Of a stretch of DNA of 64,000 nt, positions 10,491-21,985 are shown in pieces. The DNA is from Symsagittifera roscoffensis. Its lineage: Eukaryota; Xenacoelomorpha; Acoela; Convolutidae. Within the stretch, counting starts at the first letter, position 1. Each line of letters starts with the position of its first letter. A program made the translations under genes and the position numbers. The stretch spans positions 6,619,472-6,683,471 of the forward strand of contig NC_087069.1 of the NCBI RefSeq assembly GCF_963678635.1, given 5' to 3'. Under the pieces are notes generated by a model. The model was given only the letters and a program-made list of their open reading frames with translations. It was not told where the DNA came from and ran no database searches.

Positions 10491-13200
10491 TGAGCAAAAA
10501 TTGGAATTATATCAACGAAAACAATTTGACTCCCAATTTGACCTTGCCAATTAAACGAGCCCTTGACCTTGCCAATTCAACGATTTTTCGGGAAAGTAAA
10601 AGAAACATCGTCTATCATGGGGTCGACAGTGGTCGGAAAACTGAAATGAATTTACTTTAGATCATCTTAAAAAATTTTTTGATAATGTTTATTAGCTTTT
10701 TTTGTTATATAGTTAGTAGTTTTAAATTAAGTTTCAAATTTTAATTTAGCATTTAATTGTCAATAGGTTTTATTTTTACTATATCTGCGATAAACGAATT
10801 TTCGTAGAAATTTTATGGGCTTACTTAAATTTAACAGTAGCTTATGAATACTTTGGCTGAGCTCATTTGGAAAGCAAATTTTTTCAATTTGTTTTTTAGT
10901 TTTACAGAACTATTTTGTTTCAGAATACCAAATATAATCGGAAATATTTGATAAAAACTATCATTATTTTCATATAATAAGTTTGTCATGTAACCTTTTA
11001 AGGAAGTCGAAAAACTTTTTTCAAAAATAGGTGAGCAACAGGCAAAAAAGGCGACCCGTTGAAAGATGTGACCATTTGTTCAAACAGTTGCAAAAACAAA
11101 GAGGCTTTTGTAGGTTCGTTCCGTGTTTTATACTTTTTTCACCAAAAACTAATGTTCTCGAAGTTATGTAACAGCGTTTTTTCTGGTCACCTGAACCTTA
11201 CAATTGTCTCAACAGTTCTTTATCACCAAAATAGAATAAACGATTTAAAATGAAAAGTAGCGCTTTTTTGAAGATTAATCAGTATTTGTCTCATGAGTGT
11301 TTTTAGTTGAAAAGTTCTGAACTAAAAATTTCATTTGATGTTCAAGCTTTTAAGTGCATCAAGGAAAGTAAAAGTTTCAATCGTCAAACAATTTACAATT
11401 ACAGTTTTCTTGATACAAAAGTTGTAAGTATGCTGATATAAAAAATCAGTCGAAAACTCATAAATTGATCACGAAAAGTAAAAACAAAAAAAATACACCA
11501 GTGCATTACACAAACCAAGCAATCAACCGGTGAATAATCCTAAATCGCTTCAATAACTGCTACAACTGAACCGAGGTATGAGAAAAAAGTAAAGCTTTTA
11601 AAAGTTTTTTCTTGACTCTGTTAACAAGTTTGCCGCATAAAAGATTAGTAAGACTCCTCGGAATTATTAAGATGTCGTATGCAGCTAAATAAAATAAATG
11701 TGAAAAATAAAAAACGCATAAGTGAAAAAATTGAGCAACGGTAAAAGGTTGCATTGATTTTTTTAGTGCTTTCGCTAAAAGACTAAAATCGGCTTTTAAA
11801 AGAAAAACCGCTAATCTTTTAAGCAATACCATCTCACTTACCTCACAAATAGGCACAACATACTCGTTTTTCATAGAGAAACCTTGCTGACTATTCTTTT
11901 TTGAATGCTTTTATGCCTGCGCTAAACTTCAATTAGTCAACCATTTAGTTTTTCTCATTCAAAAGTTCATACAAAATGCTACTTTTGCTTAATATTTAGT
12001 ATCAAATTGTGCGCAAGCTACTAAAACGCAGTTTGAGTGTTAGGGCATGGTCAAAATGCAATAAAGTAAGTATTTGAAATGATTTGATTTTTGAACTAAA
12101 AACTTCTCAATTGCAAGCAAAATTGTGGCGCCTACGCCAAATTTTTATTGCAATTAGTAGCTGTTAAGTAAAAAAAAATCAAAATATCAAATCTCACGTT
12201 TTGTTTTGTACTTTGAACAAGCTCTATCAATCAAACGGCGTCCTAGTAGCTTTTTGGTTAGATATTTTGAGTATGATAAGACAGAGTATGATTAAAAACA
12301 AATAGCGCTTGGCAATGTTTTACTATTTCATCTTACCACTGGCTCAGCATATTCAAAATTTTCACCAAAAATGGGAATATGGGTCACTTAGCACGGTCTT
12401 CTTAATCCGAAAACTGTCCTTTAACGTGTCAATGTTAAATAAAACTAAAACTCAGTAGTATTTTGGACCGTATTTTTTCCATCTACATTTTGGGAACGCC
12501 TTGCAGCGAAATAGCCATGCTTTAATTGATCAAAAAAGTAAATGTTTTCAAAAAAATTCACTTTGGTTACCCTAGTTTTGCGTGAAATTTTAGGAGTAAA
12601 TTGAAATATTGAGCCCTGCATTGAAAAGGAAAAGCAAATAAAATTTTACGAATGGCACATTTTTTTCCGAAGTACGCGAAACACTTGGCAGACTTTTTTT
12701 GATACATTTTTTGGTTATGGTGTCTGTAGTTTTTTCCGACGTCTCTAAAATTTCAAATATTCTAATAACTATCCAAATGAATTTTGTGATAAGATAAAAT
12801 GAAATAAGATGCTTTTAACTTTATATTGGATCGCTAAATATCCTAAAAATTTTAGAATAGCGATTAATTGCATCAGCTGCTAAATTTTATTTCAAGGGCG
12901 ATGCCGGTTACAAACTCCAGCAAACTAAGATTATTAAGAAGCTGTGTCAAATGATATGTAATCTAACTAGCTTGTTGTGTAAATTGAAAATTTGAGAATC
13001 CTTGAAATTATATGCGAGATTGGGTATGGTGTATCAAATTTAGTTTTGAATTACTCAAACGTGTATTCACTCGAAGATAACAGTTTGAATTCATTGCAAT
13101 TTGGGTCTCAATTTTTCTTTATCGAATTCCATTGACACTTTTTAAGCGTGAAAAAAATTTCTATGAAACATTTTTGCCAAAAAGAACGACAGATTTACTG
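10491..13200. other. About 2.7 kb with no supported gene
   Basis: A 104-codon minus frame at 11560-11874 begins MKNEYVVPICE and is then crossed by a strong donor (GAG|GTAAGT, exon side ending near plus 11842). The first 11 codons could therefore be an isolated first exon, but no following exon was found. The plus frame 11059-11253 has no recognisable features. Otherwise AT-rich and featureless. Confidence 0.3.
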
Positions 13201-13535
13201 TTCCGACATTTTACGAAAATGACAGAATATTTGTGCTCGGTAGGTTTGTTTTGTCCAGATAAAGTTCGGCTTTTTAACTAGCCACTTTTGACGGAATCTT
13301 TTTTTATATCAGCCAAAAAGTATTGTTGTCCTGAGCTTAAATTCAAAAAGATAATTCAGCTCTGACCGTTTTTTCGTAAAATTAAGGGAGTTCAAAGACT
13401 GTCAATTTAGCACAATTAACAGGTGATATATTTCGTGCTTTTAAAGCGTAAGCGGAGATTTAATCTGTCTCAGAAACCAACCCAAATTGGTTGAAGCAAG
13501 CTATTTGTCGTAATTGATACGTAACAAGGAGAATT
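13201..13535 (-). mobile_element. H1 repeat, inverted and truncated
   Basis: The sequence is the reverse complement of the right two-thirds of the H1 family: it starts with GTTCCGAC (13200-13207), then TTTGTGCTCGG, the AACTAGCCA segment and the CCTGAGCTTAAAT segment. The hairpin end is missing. It lies directly beside the MULE remnant. Confidence 0.55.
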
Positions 13536-13689
13536 TTTCCTAGTAAAATCTCGGCATTCATTTGTTTGCACTTAAATTTCTCGGTGAGATTTGGAAAGAA
13601 AGGGTGCTTGCTGTTGACTGGTTTCACGAAATTGCTGTTTCAACCTTCTTCCGCGTGGCTGGTGCGAGAAGAATTGATTTATACCCTTT

Positions 13690-14640
13690 GATGGCAATTC
13701 AATTGCTCTGTGTCAAATCTGGGTTTTGGTCGTCCCTAGGAAGTAAGTCTACCAAATTTACCCTCGAAACAGTTGAAAATTGGTTGACTTTTGAAAATCT
13801 CGAAGGCAGCTGGCACTTTTTTACGGGCAGAAATGGTGTTGACAAAAGCGTTCTAATAAGCTCACGAAACTTAAGGTCTTTGTTGTAATTGTGAGTGTTG
13901 TCTGATGACTGAACATATCGCCAGACCCTTTGCCTCATATGGAAGAAGCAAAACATAATTTTAGCGCTCTGATTTGCATCTGTGATTGGCTTTCGCACTA
14001 CTTCGAAACCAGTTGTTACGCATTTTCGGGCCTCAATTTTTAGAACATCGAGGAGACATAATGAATCGATTCTTTATTGTCAGGAAGCAGAGCGTGCACG
14101 AGAGGTAAGGGGCATCTTTAAGCTGAAGTATGTTTTGTATTAATTTGGTAAAATACATTCGAAGCAGTCGAAAACGTTCCATCGCAGAACCAATCAATTG
14201 ACAACCTAAGTACGTCTACCCCATGTAAAGTGGCGAAAACAAACACCCGATCTTCGTCCTGGGGACCAGAAGCGTCTATAAAAAACTGCTCCTCATCGTG
14301 AGTTTTCTGTAGGGTCGGGACAGAGGTAATTCAAAGCATGTCAGCGAAGTTGGCTCTGCCATCTTAGGTTGTTTTTTGCACTAGTTCTTTTTACATCTGG
14401 TTGGTTATCAGAGTAGCTTGGCAATTGAACAGCTGGTTTTTGGTTCACATCTCGCTGGGCTGCAAAAAAGTCTACCGTGTCTTGAACCGTTTTCCTGACT
14501 TATTCTTTTTTGATATCAGCCTGATCGGGGAACTAATAGTGATCTTTAGCTACTTCAACGGAAATCTTTTTTGTACGCACACGTCCCCTGCAACTGCTTT
14601 GTACGCAGCGTCAGGATAGGGAGTCGTCTGACAGTGTTCG
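13690..14640 (-). pseudogene. MULE (Mutator-like) DDE transposase remnant
   Basis: Read on the minus strand in several interrupted frames, the block keeps the order of a MULE transposase. First, near 14300-14130, comes DEDRVFVFATLHG then IDWFCDGTFSTASNVFYQI, whose W-x-x-D-G-T-F holds the first catalytic Asp. Then, near 14090-14040, LVHALLPDNKES. Then, at 13998-13699, the long frame with CFFHMRQRVWRYVQ, YNKDLKFRELIRTLL and LPVKKC, typical of the segment after the second Asp. At least two stop codons (after the DGTF block and after the ALLP block) and a missing second-Asp block show it is dead. No terminal inverted repeats were identified. The family call rests on remembered motifs and would be confirmed by a profile search. 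Confidence 0.75.
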
Positions 14641-14644
14641 GTGT

Positions 14645-15900
14645 TTAATAAATGCATATTCTTCAAAAAAATTTAGATCAGACTTTTTGTTAGTAAAAGT
14701 AATTTCCACTGATAGCAAATAAATAGTGTTCCAAATGAATTGTACCAAGTATTCGCAAATAAAGCAACTTGAGAAACCTGTTTGCTTTCGACTGGATTAA
14801 ACGAAGAGTTCGTTGCTTAATTAAGTTTATTTTTATTTTGCGGATTTTTTTTGCTTGAAAGCTGCTGTTATCTAGGTAGTTTAATATTCTCAGCTATACC
14901 ACCAATTATCATCCGGATTAGTCAAAACTAAAAAATTTTCAACCTGAGCAAGATTTTTAAAATCTGTTTCCGGAACAATTATTACTTCTATCAATGAGAC
15001 TGTTTTTCGGACTGATTTTTGGATTTTTTCGGACTATTTTTTTCGCATGGAACTGATTTTTGGACTTTGATATAATTTTTCGGAATGTTTTTTTTTCCGG
15101 ATTGTTTTGTACAGACACGCCGAATTCATAATGCGCATCTATTGCTGATAATGGAGCAGGCAATGAAATTGATGATTCTTCTCAAAAAATTATTGGCGTT
15201 AGAATCAACCTACGGACTTCAAACAACGGGATACTCGTTCTGAATTTTTATTTAAATAAATTGAAGGTCAAGGATTACAGCCTGATTCTCATTCGTCGTC
15301 ATCATGTCAAAACGAATAATTATGAACGCGCCTCCTCATAATACAGACCCGTTATTGTGAGAATAAAACAATGAGCTATCTTTTAAATCAAAGTCAGCTG
15401 AGCCTATACGCTCATAATCATAAGTTTAGGTTTTCTAAGTAAACTAATTTGGTTTACTGAAGTCAAGTTTAGTTAATCTGAAAGATAAATAAAGTATACC
15501 AAAACAGTTAATAATAGACATCAAAATCAAATGTCAATTTATCTTTAGGTTTTCATCATCTTATGAAATTGCTTCAAGGTAGCTTAATGCTTACAGATAG
15601 AATCGGTCGGTCAAAAAAAGACTACAGGTCAAAATCCATTCACTTGAACATCGAAACTTATATTTACAAGTATTCTATTCGAATCAATAAATTTATCTGA
15701 AAACAAGCTGGAGAGATTTGATTAAAGAGGCGTGTAAAGACTAACTGAAACACCCACTGCCAATCAAACTCGAAGGAAATTTCTTAAAGCTGATCTTTGT
15801 CCTGATATCGGCAACAGTTGTACTGTGAGTTAACAAAAGCATGCATTTGAACAACCTTAGAATGTTGTTTACAAGGGCATTTGGATCAGGTTAACACCCT
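14645..15900. other. Unassigned spacer, about 1.25 kb
   Basis: Contains a run of degenerate repeats of TTTTTCGGACTGATTTTTGGA type (about 15003-15105), which accounts for the 68-codon minus frame there. No gene or known repeat is recognised in the rest. Confidence 0.3.
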
Positions 15901-17361
15901 CCCCATAAATAGACCAAGTTAAGATCCTCCACCCAACTCTCTAATATGGATTATTTCAACTTAGAGCTGCGTGTAAAACATTTTATTAGAGCCAACATCG
16001 CAAATAATTGACATACACGACGCTCCACTTCAGGGATTTGAACCCCTCACCAAGCAAAGGATCCCTTTGGTATTTTTTTCTGACTAGCCCTAAATTTTCT
16101 GAAGGTGCCTTTGGAATCAATATGTACTAATTTTGAAGGCGAGTGCTTGGCGAAAAAACGCAATTTTTTAGTAAAAATTTTCCAAAAGTGCCCTAAATCG
16201 GCATTTTGTCGAAATTAGGTTTTTATACTGTTCTCAGAGAGCTCGAAAACTCAATTTGGTTGACCTGAGTTTTTTGAAAATCCGCCCCCTCAAGAAACTC
16301 CTATATTAGCCCCTACCCTTATCTAAACTATATCTCGAAGCGATAGTTTCAGGCGAAATATAATCAAAAGCTGCCCCAAAGTGTTCTCAAAAGGATCCAA
16401 AACTAAACCATATCGTATTATCTTGCTTCTAGTGTCACACAACTCTCATTAGATATTTAAAAAGATGTTGCGAGAATAACTTCCTATTTTTTCAAAGTTT
16501 TAATTTTTGTGCAAAAATTGACGTAGTCGTAACGTTGTGTTTTTAATGCACAGGTACCGGGTATGGTTTTAATTAAAAACACACGTGTTACCCTTGTAAA
16601 CATGAGTCTACTACAGTAACTTAAAGATAAAATTTTGTATAAATGTGGATCTTTTATTCTAGAAGCAGTAATTCTACTATTCTCCAAAACTCCCTATAAA
16701 TAGACCAAGTTAAGATCTTCCACCCCACTCTTTAATATGGATTATTTCAACTTAGAGCTGCGTGTAAAACATTTTATTAGAGCCAATATCGCAAATAATT
16801 GAAAAACACGACGCCCCACCTCAGGGATTCGAACCCCTCACCAAGCAAAGGATCCCTTTGGTATTTTTTTCTGACTCAAGATGTACTAATTTTAAAGGCG
16901 AGTTCTTGCCGAAAAAACGCAATTTTTTAGGGAAAAGTTTCCAAAAGTGCCCAAAATTGGCATTTTATTGAAATTAAGTTTTTATAATGTTCTGAGAGAG
17001 CTCGAAATCTCAATTTGGTTTCTCTCAAAATATAATCAAAAGCTGCCCCAAAATATTCTCAACGGATCCAAACCTAAACTATATCGTATTATCTTTCTTC
17101 TAATGTCACACAACTCTCATTAGATTTTTAAAAAGATGTTGCGAGAATAACTTCCTATTTTTTCAAAGTTTTATTTTTTGTGCAAAAAATGACGTAGTCC
17201 TAACTTAATACATAACATGCACAGGTACCGGGTATAGTTGTAATTAAAAACACAGTTTACCCTGGTAAACATAAGTCTACAACAGTAACTTAAGGATAAA
17301 ATTTTGTATAGCTGTGGATCGTTTGTTCTAGAAGCAGTAATTCTACTGTTCTCCAAAACTT
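15900..17361. repeat. Tandem duplication, unit about 0.8 kb (copies 15900-16692 and 16693-17361)
   Basis: Both copies begin near ATAAATAGACCAAGTTAAGA and end near TAATTCTACT(A/G)TTCTCCAAAA, in head-to-tail orientation. The second copy is shorter through internal deletions. Inside are stretches related to the hAT-type MITE at 45857-46275 (CGAAAAAACGCAATTTTTT, TTCGAACCCCTCACC, AAAATCCGCCCC). No host gene is encoded; the minus frames 16484-16687 and 17171-17500 are the same decayed frame in the two copies. Confidence 0.7.
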
Positions 17362-17389
17362 CAAAATTTAATAACAAACAATGATAACC

Positions 17390-18125
17390 GGTTACTATGG
17401 AAGTAGCACAGAATGTTCCGACCAGTCTTAAAAAATGCAACGAAATTATTTTTCCAATTAGTGTAATTTTTTCGGCGTGGTGATAAAGGATTCTGAGCAA
17501 AAAAGTAGGGTTTAGGCATTTTCGTCAGTCATGAAAAATTTGAAAAGTTTTTGACGACAAAAAAAATCGAAATTTTTTTAAAATAATTTTTCAAAATTTG
17601 AAGTTTTTGATTCTTATGATGAAGCTTAGAAGAACTCCAAAAACTAACTTCATTTGGGTAAAGTTAAAATTTCAAGGCTTAAAGTAAGCATAAATAAGCT
17701 AATATAAGCCTGCTCACTCGCTCGATATTAGACGAAAAATCAAAAACTTCGAAGCGGTTTTTCTCGAAATAGGGAAATTTTTTTTGATGTAGTTCTATTA
17801 AGACTGGAAGGGTTTTAATATGATACATCACTCAACCCAGTCCGATGATTAATTGTGGTAGCTCATTTTGCGAGGAAAATTTAAAAAAAGTATTCTCGCT
17901 TGCTTTATTCGCTCGAAATGAGACGAAAAACCAAAAATTTCAAACCGGTTTTCTCGACAGTGGGAAAACTTTTTGGAAATTCTTCAATCTGGTTCGAATC
18001 ACGACTGAAAGGGCTTTAATATGATAAATCACTGAACCCTGTCCGATGATTATTTGTGGAAAACAAATAAAAACTAAAACACCCGAATATAAAGTTCCTC
18101 CAATTTTCAATGGTCGGAACAATAA
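17390..18125 (-). mobile_element. H2 repeat copy 1 (TGTTCCGACCA subterminal inverted repeat)
   Basis: The left end has GGTTACTATGGAAGTAGCAC (a decayed hairpin), then TGTTCCGACCA at 17414-17424. The perfect reverse complement TGGTCGGAACA is at 18111-18121. Inside, a roughly 180-bp segment is repeated in tandem (about 17700-17880 and 17885-18070; both contain TTTTAATATGATA or a close variant and TCCGATGATTA). Other copies are at 25975-26366 and 29998-30525. Strand is set on the convention that the hairpin marks the 3' end; it is inferred. Confidence 0.7.
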
Positions 18126-18346
18126 GTTCGGGCGAATTTCATTCGGTCGGTAACTTTTGGTATTAAGACACCTTTCTACAAGTTTGAACCTTATTTTGCA
18201 AGCATACGGCGCCAAGGTTTACCAAGCCATAAATAACTCAAGCAATTTTGGCTGCGCTTTTAGAACCCCATACTTGTAGCTGAAGTTTTGTAACAAAACA
18301 ATTTTTCTAAAAACTAATTTCAGAATATAAATATAGGAAAATAGAA

Positions 18347-18352
18347 TTTATT
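18347..18352 (-). terminator. Candidate polyadenylation signal of the caspase gene
   Basis: AATAAA on the minus strand, about 28 nt beyond the stop codon of the caspase frame. The short spacing suits a compact 3' UTR. Confidence 0.45.
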
Positions 18353-18380
18353 TTATCTAACAGTTTTGTCAAAATTGAGT

Positions 18381-19661
18381 TCAGTTTATTTGAAAATCAG
18401 AGCTGAAAGCTCCGATGCTCTGTTCGACTAAATACATGGGCTGAAGTTGTATTCCACTTCTACATATAAATTCACCCGCTTCAAACCGCATCTTCAATCT
18501 TTTTCGCAGTTCCTCAATTAGTTTAGAGACTGGTATCGGTGAGTCATTTCGGCCGAAAATCGAGCAGAAATCTTGAATCAGAAACGAACCGTTATGAGGA
18601 CTTCGATAAGCAAGATGTCCCGCTAGACAAGCGTAGATAATAATTGTATTATGTCGCGAAGATAAAACAGGTCGAATAGACGGAAAATGTAGATTTTTTA
18701 CTTCTAATTGTTCAGATTCGATTTGAAGGTCGTCATTTATCATTCGAAACTCTCGACAACATTGAAACAAGAAAACTTTTGGCACGTTTTTTAAGTATGT
18801 GAAATTTTCAACTGTTGATAAAATTTCATTAATTGGAATTTTAGAAACCTCAGCTAAGTTAGTTGAGATTTCTTCCGGATTTTTTGTTTCAATTGGAAAA
18901 GTAAGATAATCAGCATGTGTTAAATTATTTCGCAATCCGTGTCCGCAAACAACAAATAACAATTTTTTCACTTTTTTATTGCTCAAAAGTGACAGGTAAT
19001 CGTTTAATTCTGACTTGAACAAACTAGCTGACATATTTTCAAACTCTTTATAAGTCAGTTGCAATTCTTTGGCTACTTTAGTTAAGGAAGCCGAATCTTT
19101 TTCGTGGCCAAATCGATATGAACCCGAATCACCGTAATCGAAATTATTGACAAAAATCAGTTGCCCGTTATCGAAGTTTTTCTTTTCGGGCTTTGAAATA
19201 TTCGTCGAAATCGACTCAATTACATCGAAACTCAAATTTTGTGAATTATCACTAACAAGTTCACCATTAATTAGGTTTTCAAACATATTAATTATTACAT
19301 CGCAAATACTTTCTGCTACCTGAATATTGATACATTTCCAAAATTCTATCAAGTCGAACAAATTAATAAGATTTGTGTCTTGTAGATTTTCGACCCAAAT
19401 ATTAATCAATTTTTCGTGATCTTTCATGATATGTTTTGCAATCAAAGGATCTGATTCCCAGAGAGGAGTAGCGTATAAAAGTTTCCTGAAGAAATTCCTC
19501 AAATCTCGTTCGTTTGAAGTTATGTTCATGACGTTGATTGCAGCGGTTAGAATAAAATCCCAAATTGCGATTAGCCGAACGCGGTTAAAGTTGAGTGAAT
19601 CTGTTTTGCGCAAACATTTTTCGGCTAGGAGAATGTAGTCAATTTTTGAAGCAGAACTCAT
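18381..19661 (-). CDS. Divergent caspase (p20 + p10 domains, novel N-terminal region)
   Basis: A 426-residue cysteine protease of the caspase family that should cut after Asp in cell death or signalling. The p20 domain starts near residue 164 (GQLIFVNNF). R183 (YRFGHEKD) and R353 (AYRSPHNGSFLIQDF) are the two S1-pocket arginines. H241 lies in VVCGHG, the place of the catalytic SHG. The catalytic pentapeptide is QCCRE (Q300, C302), where family members mostly have QACxG: Q, C and R are kept, the Ala is Cys and the terminal Gly is Glu. The p10 part covers about 335-420. The interdomain linker (about 305-330) is short and has Asp at 310-311 as a possible processing site. Residues 1-160 look helical but show no death fold I can recognise. 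The gene is one exon; start is the first ATG. Being intact over 426 codons beside decayed repeats suggests selection. Activity is likely but not certain. Confidence 0.9.
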   Translation of the reverse strand: MSSASKIDYILLAEKCLRKTDSLNFNRVRLIAIWDFILTAAINVMNITSNERDLRNFFRKLLYATPLWESDPLIAKHIMKDHEKLINIWVENLQDTNLINLFDLIEFWKCINIQVAESICDVIINMFENLINGELVSDNSQNLSFDVIESISTNISKPEKKNFDNGQLIFVNNFDYGDSGSYRFGHEKDSASLTKVAKELQLTYKEFENMSASLFKSELNDYLSLLSNKKVKKLLFVVCGHGLRNNLTHADYLTFPIETKNPEEISTNLAEVSKIPINEILSTVENFTYLKNVPKVFLFQCCREFRMINDDLQIESEQLEVKNLHFPSIRPVLSSRHNTIIIYACLAGHLAYRSPHNGSFLIQDFCSIFGRNDSPIPVSKLIEELRKRLKMRFEAGEFICRSGIQLQPMYLVEQSIGAFSSDFQIN

Positions 19662-20635
19662 TTTTTTATTTTAGAAATTGATATTCGAACTCGAAGAAGT
19701 CTTCGGTTTTTTTTCCAATCATTTACTAAAAGTAATCTGAAAACAAAACCCTAATATTTTTTTGGAAAATAATATGAAACACAAAGAAAATTTGATCAAG
19801 ACTGAGCGTACACAATGATTTGAGTGGTGCTAGGGATTTAAGCAGACCAGTTTTTTAAGCAGACAGGTTTTTTATCAGACAGAGAACAATTATAAAGTAT
19901 GATAGCTAATTTCAAACGCGGCATTGGCGATTAGCGACCGCTTGCTCTGCTGTGCTTCGATTCAACACGAGTGTAATTGTGCGCGTAAATCTTTGTTTTG
20001 CCGCTAATTTAGACTCTCCTGTCATATATTTATTCAATTCAAAACTCTCCTGTCATATTCGGATTTGACATTTTATGTTCATTTAAACTAATTGTTATGA
20101 TAGTTATTGTCATTTTATGTTCTTTTTGTATTTGCGAAACATGAATCTTAGAAAAAAAAAATTATTGGCCTTTCCTTTTCATAGCAGTGACGTCTAAAAT
20201 GTATGATCTGCAGAAAAAAAAACTTCGTCTAATTTCGTTTTTTGTAGCATCCGTCTAATTTGCTTATCGTCTAATTTCCTAGGCCCCCCGAAACCAATAT
20301 CTTTCTTATTTAGCCAAAAGAACACTATGACGTCTGAAATTTGTCAAGGGCTTATTCTAATATTTAATCTAGAGGGTAAAAAAACGTGAGTGAAAATGTA
20401 TGAATCAAATATTCGATACCTGAATACCGACCGAATATTGTAAAAAGTTTATGCACAAGTGATTTTGTTCATTAATGTTCATGAAATTTCGAGTTATTAT
20501 ATCAACTGCAATTAGAAACAAAATTATTGCCCAAATGAACCAGAAAAAGCACAAAAAAAGGTACAGCGCATCAAAAAAATATATATATTTTCGGCAAAAA
20601 ACACAATGGCGAAATTTTTCGTTTAGAAAAAGAAG
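19662..20635. other. 5' flank of the caspase and spacer
   Basis: Includes a short direct repeat of AGCAGAC(C)AGTTTTTTA type near 19840-19885. No other gene or known repeat is seen. Confidence 0.3.
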
Positions 20636-20735
20636 GCTGGGTTCGAACCATGGACCTTTGGCTTTAAAGGCATGTGAATTGCCGCAGAGTAACTGTGCGT
20701 TATCGCAGAGCCACACGTGCGTGTTAAAGCCTTGA
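20636..20735 (-). repeat. tRNA-derived SINE-like head
   Basis: On the minus strand an A-box-like GTGGCTCTGCGATAACGC is followed by GCCTTTAAAGCC and the B-box GGTTCGAACCC. A similar CCTTTAA context occurs in the SINE-like sequence at 43600-43798, so both may derive from one tRNA source. The arms do not pair well enough for a working tRNA. Two overlapping frames (20405-20782 minus, 20475-20735 plus) here are not taken as genes. Confidence 0.45.
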
Positions 20736-21885
20736 TTTTGTTTTCGTATGTGCTGGGTTGGGTTATCATAATTTTGCGACAAAAATTAACGTGAAAAAAA
20801 AAACACTAAAATTCCGATTTGATTTTTAGAACTTGTTCAAGAAAAACCTAACAAAAAACACGACGTAACTAACTTTCTTTACTTCGTTCCTTGACAACAA
20901 AAATGCTACCAACTATTGACTAGTTTAATCAGGAAACATTTTAAAAAAATGTGAAAATTATGCCTCTGCCGAAAATGAACAGGATTCGCGATTGAATACT
21001 CAACAGACTTCCCGATAACCGCCGTCAGCCCGAAACAAAAGGTATCACAACTAAATGAAAAAACAACTCGCCTTATTATCTGGATCATCTGACATTTTTT
21101 TGAACTCAGTATTGTATTCTTAAACTATTCCGGGAAATGAATGAAAAACAGATAAACTAGAAATAAATAATCACACGAAAATTCAAATATTTCAAACTCG
21201 ACTTCAAAGAAATGTCGATCAACAGACATACAAGTTTTTCTTCATTTTAAGCTAAATGCTTAAATCAAATGTATTTTATCCCTCGACGACTTGGAGCGAA
21301 GATACTTTAGGTACAAAACGCTCATTAATCACCCAATGATAATGAATATATCAATGGAATATCGACGCTCCTTATTAAGTTAATGTCGCTTAAGATTGTT
21401 CCGCATTCTTTGATAGTTCATTATAACTGTTCACCTTGATTCAAAATGTTCGTTTCACCGATTGCGTAGTTTATTGCGTTGATTGTAATCGACAGAAAAG
21501 AAGTTGAGCTTCAGCATAAGTGAAGATCATTCTGACATCTTTGTGAGAATATACTCGATACAAGTAGAAAGAAAAGATCTCTCCAAATTCACAGCTGTCT
21601 GACTTTGAGATGTAATAGACTGAATTGCTTCTGTGATGTACTGAAACACACAAACACACCATTACATATTTCACAAACATGATCATTTTCATTTGGAGGG
21701 TGGGGACGGGCTATTCTTTTATAATACTGTTTCAAATTAGAGCAGCTACATCATTTATCAATTTAATCCCGTTAGAAGAAGTCTTTCAATTGAAGTAGAA
21801 ATGGTCTGCTATTTAAGGGCGTCTAATACCAATTTATTTCATGCAAAATACGCCTCTTTAACAGAGCTTGTCTTCACACACTATA
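20736..21885. other. Unassigned spacer, about 1.15 kb
   Basis: Short frames at 20906-21088 and 21471-21692 on minus show nothing recognisable. No repeat found. Confidence 0.3.
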
Positions 21886-21887
21886 AT

Positions 21888-21985
21888 TGATCCCAAGTCA
21901 TGGCAATGATAGTGTGTGAGGACGCGCTCTCACTTGACCTCTAACTTCAGGTCTACCACAGCTTGACCAATTTCGGCTGCAATAG
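21888..21985 (+). repeat. SINE body fragment
   Basis: Shares CATGGCAATGATAGTGTG and GACCAATTTCGGCTGCAATA with the SINE-like copy at 23395-23515. The start forms an 11-bp inverted repeat, TCACACACTAT/ATAGTGTGTGA (about 21874-21921). It abuts the Tc1-like MITE directly. Confidence 0.45.

Noticed and set aside
16017-16045. tRNA B-box-like TTTGAACCCCTCACC
   Set aside because: The same sequence is part of the hAT-type MITE family interior (GTCGAATCCCTGAGG at 46225); no A box at the right distance.
17940-18215. 91-codon minus frame as a gene
   Set aside because: It lies across the end of an H2 repeat copy.
20405-20782. 125-codon minus frame as a gene
   Set aside because: It overlaps a tRNA-derived repeat and has no recognisable protein features.
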